A DNA stretch of 8,315 nt from Candidatus Stygibacter frigidus (GTDB lineage: Bacteria; Cloacimonadota; Cloacimonadia; Cloacimonadales; TCS61): assembly GCA_030765325.1 (NCBI GenBank), contig JAVCCT010000336.1, positions 1-8,315 on the forward strand, given 5' to 3'. The notes under the pieces are model-generated. The model was not told the origin of the DNA. It saw nothing but the letters and a program-made list of their open reading frames with translations, and did not search any database. This document shows, piece by piece, positions 4,403 through 8,315 of the stretch; within the stretch, counting starts at the first letter, position 1, and each line of letters begins with the position of its first letter. The position numbers and the translations under genes are program-made.

Positions 4403-6502
4403 TTATTTTAGCTGATAAGTTTTGATCTTACGATTTAAGGTTGAATATGAAATACCCAGTTTTTTGGCAGTGTGGGTAAGATTGTTTCCTGTTTGATCAA
4501 GGGTGTTTATGATCATTTGTTTTTCCATTTCCTCGATTGTGCAGTTAGTAATGCTGGATTGATCTGTAGTTATCGCTGGTGCCTGGGTGAGATTAAAGGA
4601 TTCGATACCCAGTGTATCAGTTTTTAACATGATCATTGCTCTCTCAACCATGTTTTTTAGTTCTCGCACATTCCCCGGAAAATGATATTCCCGCAGACTC
4701 TCAATCAGTTCCTGAGTTATCCGGGGGACAGGTTTTTTTAAAATTTTAGCAAAAGATGAAACGAAGAAATGCGTTAAAGGCTCAATATCTGCTCTACGAT
4801 CACGTAAAGGAGGTATATGGATTTGAATAGTATTTATTCTGTAAAACAGATCTACCCGAAACAAATTTTCTCCAATTAATTTGCTGATATCGTTATTAGT
4901 GGCAGCAATCAGTCTGAAATCTACTTTTATCGATTTATTTGTTCCTATTGGTTTCACTATCTTGGTTTCCAGTACTCGCAGCAATTTTGCCTGCAGATGA
5001 AGTGGCATTTCCCCAATTTCATCAAGAAATAAAGTTCCGCTGCTGGCATCTTCCAGATAACCGATTTTATCTGCAATAGCTCCGGTAAATGCACCTTTTT
5101 TATGACCGAAGAATTCACTCTCACTTAGATTCTCAGGAATGGAACTGCAGTTAATAGGGATAAAGATATTATCATTACGACGGGAGGCAAAATGAATTAT
5201 ATGAGCTATGATCTCCTTGCCTGTTCCGCTTTCTCCTGTGATCAGCACATTAGTGTCACAGTGTTCTGCTGCCATCAGTGCCAGCTTGTGAACCTCCTTG
5301 ATGGCATGACTATTGCCAATGAAGTTCATATTTATCTGATTCTTAAGTGATTCAGATATTAATGAGCTTTTACGCTCTGTTTTCACAAGTTTGCTAATAG
5401 TTGCTTCATATTTCTTCTGGATATTTGCTATTTTCTCTATTACCTCAGAATTCAAGCGTTTATCCTTGAAAAGAGTATATTGCTCATAATATTCCAAAGA
5501 CTTCTGATATTTCTGTTGCGCTTTGCAAATATTGCTGAGCAGCAGGTAGTTTTCTTCAATTTCCTGAATTTGTTGATTTTTTTCAGTTTCCTCCAGGCTT
5601 CTAAGTGCATATTCCAAAGCTTCTTCATATTTCTTCTGCTTGTAATACACCGTCCCAATATGCTTCAGGAAATATGTGAGGTTTTTCAGCATCTTGCTTT
5701 TTTCTGCTATCTCCAGGGCTCTGCGATAATATTCCAGGGCTTTATCATATTCACCACGGTCTTCATAAACTCCTCCGATATTATTCTTAAGAGCTGCCAG
5801 CACATTTATTTTACCATTCGCTTTTGCCAGTGGCAATGCTTCCAGATAATATTGCAAGGCAAGTTCAGTATCCTCATCACTATACGAAACTCCCAGGTTG
5901 ATCAGCTCTTTGCAAATGCTTTCTGCATCATTCACTTCTCTGGCATGTTTCAAAGCAAGCTTAAGATATTCTCTGGCTTTTTCCGGTTGCTTCAGCATAC
6001 CATATATCATGCCTATCTGCTCTAAAAGCCCAGAAATGCGCCCAAGAAAGTAGGAATCTCTCTGATTGTCAGTATCTTTTAGATGCAGTTCCATAAATTC
6101 TTTCGCTTTGAAAAGGAATTCCAGACTTTGGCTAAAATTTCCTTTTCTCCGATAGACCATGCCCAGACTGTGATAACAATAGAACTGCCCATCATTTTTA
6201 TTGTTATCCTGATAGATTTTTAATGCCAGTCGAGTGTAATGCTCAGATTTTTCATAATCTGGTACATAAGTATAAATCCTGCCTAAAAAGTCATAATTTT
6301 TAGCTAATTGGAGAGAATCACCTTTTTCCTGAAGAAGCGAGTTCAGCTCCAGAGCAAAAGGGATTGCTTCAAATATCTTATTTGATCTCGAGTAAGCAGA
6401 AATCATATTTCCTAATGCCTGGATCAGCTCATCTCTGTCCCCGGAATTTCTAACTGAATGCAATTCATTTGTTAAACGGGTTAATTCTTCATTGCTCACC
6501 AT
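4403..6502 (-). CDS. TPR-containing sigma-54-dependent transcriptional activator
   Basis: This 699-residue protein has three parts. Residues ~25-350 form about seven tetratricopeptide repeats (for example YDKALEYYRRALEIAEKSK at 252-270), followed by a short coiled linker. Residues ~392-625 are a sigma-54-type AAA+ ATPase. It has Walker A GESGTGKE (423-430), the sigma-54 contact loop GAFTGA (470-475), Walker B TLFLDE (490-495), AATNND (533-538), candidate arginine fingers in FRVDLFYR, and GNVREL (610-615). Residues ~657-697 are a Fis-type helix-turn-helix. All elements for ATP-driven opening of sigma-54 promoters are present. There is no receiver, GAF or PAS domain, so input probably comes from a protein or peptide bound by the TPRs. 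The ATG at 6502 follows GGGGG by 6 nt. The gene lies 18 bp downstream of the secreted-protein gene and may share its transcript. Its target is unknown; the promoter at 732-747 is a local candidate. Confidence 0.95.
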   Translation of the reverse strand: MVSNEELTRLTNELHSVRNSGDRDELIQALGNMISAYSRSNKIFEAIPFALELNSLLQEKGDSLQLAKNYDFLGRIYTYVPDYEKSEHYTRLALKIYQDNNKNDGQFYCYHSLGMVYRRKGNFSQSLEFLFKAKEFMELHLKDTDNQRDSYFLGRISGLLEQIGMIYGMLKQPEKAREYLKLALKHAREVNDAESICKELINLGVSYSDEDTELALQYYLEALPLAKANGKINVLAALKNNIGGVYEDRGEYDKALEYYRRALEIAEKSKMLKNLTYFLKHIGTVYYKQKKYEEALEYALRSLEETEKNQQIQEIEENYLLLSNICKAQQKYQKSLEYYEQYTLFKDKRLNSEVIEKIANIQKKYEATISKLVKTERKSSLISESLKNQINMNFIGNSHAIKEVHKLALMAAEHCDTNVLITGESGTGKEIIAHIIHFASRRNDNIFIPINCSSIPENLSESEFFGHKKGAFTGAIADKIGYLEDASSGTLFLDEIGEMPLHLQAKLLRVLETKIVKPIGTNKSIKVDFRLIAATNNDISKLIGENLFRVDLFYRINTIQIHIPPLRDRRADIEPLTHFFVSSFAKILKKPVPRITQELIESLREYHFPGNVRELKNMVERAMIMLKTDTLGIESFNLTQAPAITTDQSSITNCTIEEMEKQMIINTLDQTGNNLTHTAKKLGISYSTLNRKIKTYQLK

Positions 6503-6520
6503 TTCTTACCCCCGGTCATA

Positions 6521-8071
6521 CTATTTTAATAATAGTATTTTTCCCTTGGATTCAATATCATTGCTTTGGATACGATAATAGTATATTCCACTGCTTAAGG
6601 GAGTATTATCGGCTGAAATACCTGTCCAGGAGATATTATAATCTCCTGCTGCTAAATTATGGTTTATAACGGTTTTTACCAATTCTCCCCGGATATTGTA
6701 TATCTGTAATGCAACCTGGCTTGGCTCAATCAATTGAAAGCTGAAATTTATCTGGGGGTTAAAGGGATTAGGATAGGCTCTCAAACCTCTCAGGCTGAGC
6801 ACATCCTCATCATTAGCATCCACTGGCTGCATGACGATCTCCAGATATACATCGCTATCAGCTATTTCAAATTCACCAGTTTGTCCTACATACCAGGCAT
6901 GGCTTACCATATAGTTATAAATACCATTCATTAATTCAATACTAAAACTGCCATCTGCCATAGTGTAAACATATTGCGGGTCTCCGCCTGATACTGGCAT
7001 CAGCACTATCTCAGCATTGACCATAGGTTCACTTTGTTCATTGAGCACAAAACCATAAAATACACCACCTGGCTGGCCACCGCCTCCCTGCAGAACTATC
7101 TCCTGATACACGTTATTATCATTGATAGTTACTTCATCGGAATATGTTTCATATCCTAAAGCCGCAACTGTATAGCTATATGTTCCATTTGCCAGGGCAA
7201 ATAAAAAAGCTCCAGTTTCATCAGTAGTAAAGAACCAGGGAATAGCCGAATTGGGATTTTCCATGACAAAAGCGGCATTTGCAACCGGTTCACCATCAGT
7301 ATTAAGCACTAAGCCAGAAAAATCACCATCAGGATTGGAATAATAGAAATCTATCCCACTAACATTGCCATTTACGGTTACTTCCTGTATCTCTGGTGCT
7401 ATGAATTCTCCATTGAGGTCCAAAGCGCTATATACGCCCACAGCGCAGGGTACATCAGGAATATCTTCCGGCACAAATATCTGATAGGTTCCCAGAAAAC
7501 CCGTAAGATCGCTTAATAGATAATGATCTGAGGAAATAAATTCCAGAAGTGCTTCCAGACTGAGATTTTCAAATAGATCAATCAGGTATTCGGCACTGCC
7601 ATTATAAATTGTAAAGACCACTCCTCCTATAACAGGCAGATCAATCCATCCGCCTTCCTGCGTTACTGTGCCAGAGATACTGAAATCAGTGTCCAGCTGC
7701 TCAAATTGGATTTGCACTGCATCAGAAACTTCATCATCTGTGAGTGTGACCACTAAGGTAGTTCCCTCTGGTAATTGGATAAAATTATTAAATCCACCAG
7801 CGAAACTGCCATCTAAACCCGTGTTGTCAAGTAATCCACCATCCTGGAAAAGCATATAGTTGCCGGAAAATAGAGGTATCTGCTGACCAATTATTTCAAT
7901 TGACAGATCAAAATCTGCTGAATTACCCTCATTCTCAAAATCAAATTCCAGATATAAACTATCTGAAACAGCTACTGTTAAGGATTCCTGACCATTGATC
8001 GTGAAATTATGTACTGCGGATAAAGGATACATAAAAATCAATATTATAAAACAGATAAAAATATTTTTCAT
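6521..8071 (-). CDS. Secreted beta-sandwich protein with C-terminal sorting-type domain
   Basis: This 516-residue protein starts with a signal peptide (MKNIFICFIILIFMYPLSAV). An N-terminal beta-rich region of unknown type (about 22-245) follows. Next come two carboxypeptidase-regulatory-like domains (about 249-328 and 337-416), each opening with a GxVLN-x3-EPxxNA pattern and ending in an EIV.Q strand; a glycine-rich linker (329-337) separates them. The C-terminus (about 428-516) is a FlgD Ig-like/T9SS-type domain with YPNPFNP, LQIYNIRGELV, SSGIYYYRI and final KGKILLLK. It is therefore exported, probably to the cell surface. No catalytic motif is seen, so a structural or binding role fits best. 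The ATG at 8071 has AGAGG 6 nt upstream. It is the first gene of the leftward unit, 18 bp before the sigma-54 activator. The TPR activator might sense the state of surface-protein export, but that is conjecture. Confidence 0.88.
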   Translation of the reverse strand: MKNIFICFIILIFMYPLSAVHNFTINGQESLTVAVSDSLYLEFDFENEGNSADFDLSIEIIGQQIPLFSGNYMLFQDGGLLDNTGLDGSFAGGFNNFIQLPEGTTLVVTLTDDEVSDAVQIQFEQLDTDFSISGTVTQEGGWIDLPVIGGVVFTIYNGSAEYLIDLFENLSLEALLEFISSDHYLLSDLTGFLGTYQIFVPEDIPDVPCAVGVYSALDLNGEFIAPEIQEVTVNGNVSGIDFYYSNPDGDFSGLVLNTDGEPVANAAFVMENPNSAIPWFFTTDETGAFLFALANGTYSYTVAALGYETYSDEVTINDNNVYQEIVLQGGGGQPGGVFYGFVLNEQSEPMVNAEIVLMPVSGGDPQYVYTMADGSFSIELMNGIYNYMVSHAWYVGQTGEFEIADSDVYLEIVMQPVDANDEDVLSLRGLRAYPNPFNPQINFSFQLIEPSQVALQIYNIRGELVKTVINHNLAAGDYNISWTGISADNTPLSSGIYYYRIQSNDIESKGKILLLK

Positions 8072-8076
8072 TGTTA

Positions 8077-8081
8077 CCTCT
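8077..8081 (-). promoter_or_regulatory. Ribosome binding site of the secreted-protein gene
   Basis: AGAGG on the minus strand lies 5-6 nt before the ATG at 8071. It supports that start, which also gives a complete signal peptide. Confidence 0.65.
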
Positions 8082-8104
8082 TATTTTTTTTTTACACAGG
8101 GAAC

Positions 8105-8132
8105 TTTTTAGTCTGATCTATTCTTATGTCAA
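8105..8132 (-). promoter_or_regulatory. Candidate sigma-70 promoter of the secreted-protein gene
   Basis: On the minus strand a perfect TTGACA (8132-8127) is followed after 16 bp by TAAAAA (8110-8105), a 4-of-6 match to the -10 element. The predicted start near 8098 leaves about 27 nt of leader including the ribosome site. It could also serve the sigma-54 activator gene downstream. Confidence 0.5.
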
Positions 8133-8164
8133 GTTTACTTATTAGATATCTGAGTTTTCAATCG

Positions 8165-8197
8165 AGGGATGCGTTTTTATATAAATCTGTTATCCCT
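8165..8197. repeat. Short inverted repeat upstream of the secreted-protein promoter
   Basis: AGGGAT (8165-8170) and ATCCCT (8192-8197) are inverted copies separated by 21 AT-rich bases that include a TTTATATAAA palindrome. On the plus strand a run of six T starts 3 nt after the second arm. The short stem makes a terminator for a rightward transcript unlikely, and an operator is equally possible. Confidence 0.3.
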
Positions 8198-8269
8198 ATG
8201 TTTTTTATCAATTCTAACAGGTCTAAATAATTGGAAATAATGGAGATAATATATATTGAAAAGAGTTAA

Positions 8270-8315
8270 CCATTCGGGAGGTCTAACGACCATCCAGAAG
8301 GTATCAGATGGGAGG
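8270..8315 (+). repeat. GGAGG-rich imperfect repeats at the window edge
   Basis: CCATTCGGGAGGT (8270-8282) recurs 20 bp later as CCATCCAGAAGGT (8290-8302), matching at 10 of 13 positions with all differences transitions. A further partial copy, CAGATGGGAGG (8305-8315), reaches the end of the window. Within it, GGTC-TAAC-GACC (8280-8291) and CCATC...GATGG (8290-8311) are small inverted repeats. This may be the beginning of a longer dispersed or tandem repeat. No ORF is seen across it. Confidence 0.4.

Noticed and set aside
5480..6025. Rightward 181-residue ORF
   Set aside because: It is a shadow on the opposite strand of the TPR region. Its Phe/Leu/Ile-rich repeats mirror the repeated TPR codons.

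Overview
The window is AT-rich bacterial DNA. The best taxonomic guess is a Cloacimonadota-like or other FCB-group bacterium. The reasons are a secreted protein ending in a FlgD/T9SS-type C-terminal domain (YPNPFNP...SGIYYYR...K.LLLK), a long TPR protein fused to a sigma-54 activator, and AT-rich coding sequence. This is inferred from protein style, not from a marker gene.

Layout. Positions 1-696 read leftward. They hold the first 20 codons of a gene with a signal-peptide-like start (1-61), a short and apparently broken TPR-like remnant (146-422), and an 85-residue protein of unknown function (439-696). A good sigma-54 -24/-12 promoter (732-747) faces this unit. Positions 697-1228 are mostly intergenic. 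They carry nested inverted repeats, a 12-bp palindrome, a run of 9-bp repeats inside a doubtful two-TM ORF, and a probable sigma-70 promoter for the rightward operon.

Positions 1229-4399 are a tight rightward operon of four overlapping genes: (1) a free-standing cobalamin-binding domain with the W-x9-EH signature of CarH/LitR/AerR-type B12 photoreceptors, (2) a PAS histidine kinase, (3) a 148-residue all-helical protein of no recognised family, (4) a receiver-PAS-coiled-coil protein with no output domain. All three junctions overlap, which suggests translational coupling. The simplest reading is a signalling module in which a B12 (possibly light-sensing) protein feeds a two-component pathway. 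This is the most interesting content of the window.

Positions 4403-8071 read leftward and converge on the operon with only 3 bp between stop codons. They hold a secreted beta-rich protein (6521-8071), followed 18 bp later by a TPR/sigma-54 activator with a Fis-type HTH (4403-6502). The activator has no receiver domain, so it probably senses through its TPRs. It is one candidate for driving the sigma-54 promoter at 732-747. The right edge (8072-8315) is a promoter and leader region ending in GGAGG-rich imperfect repeats.
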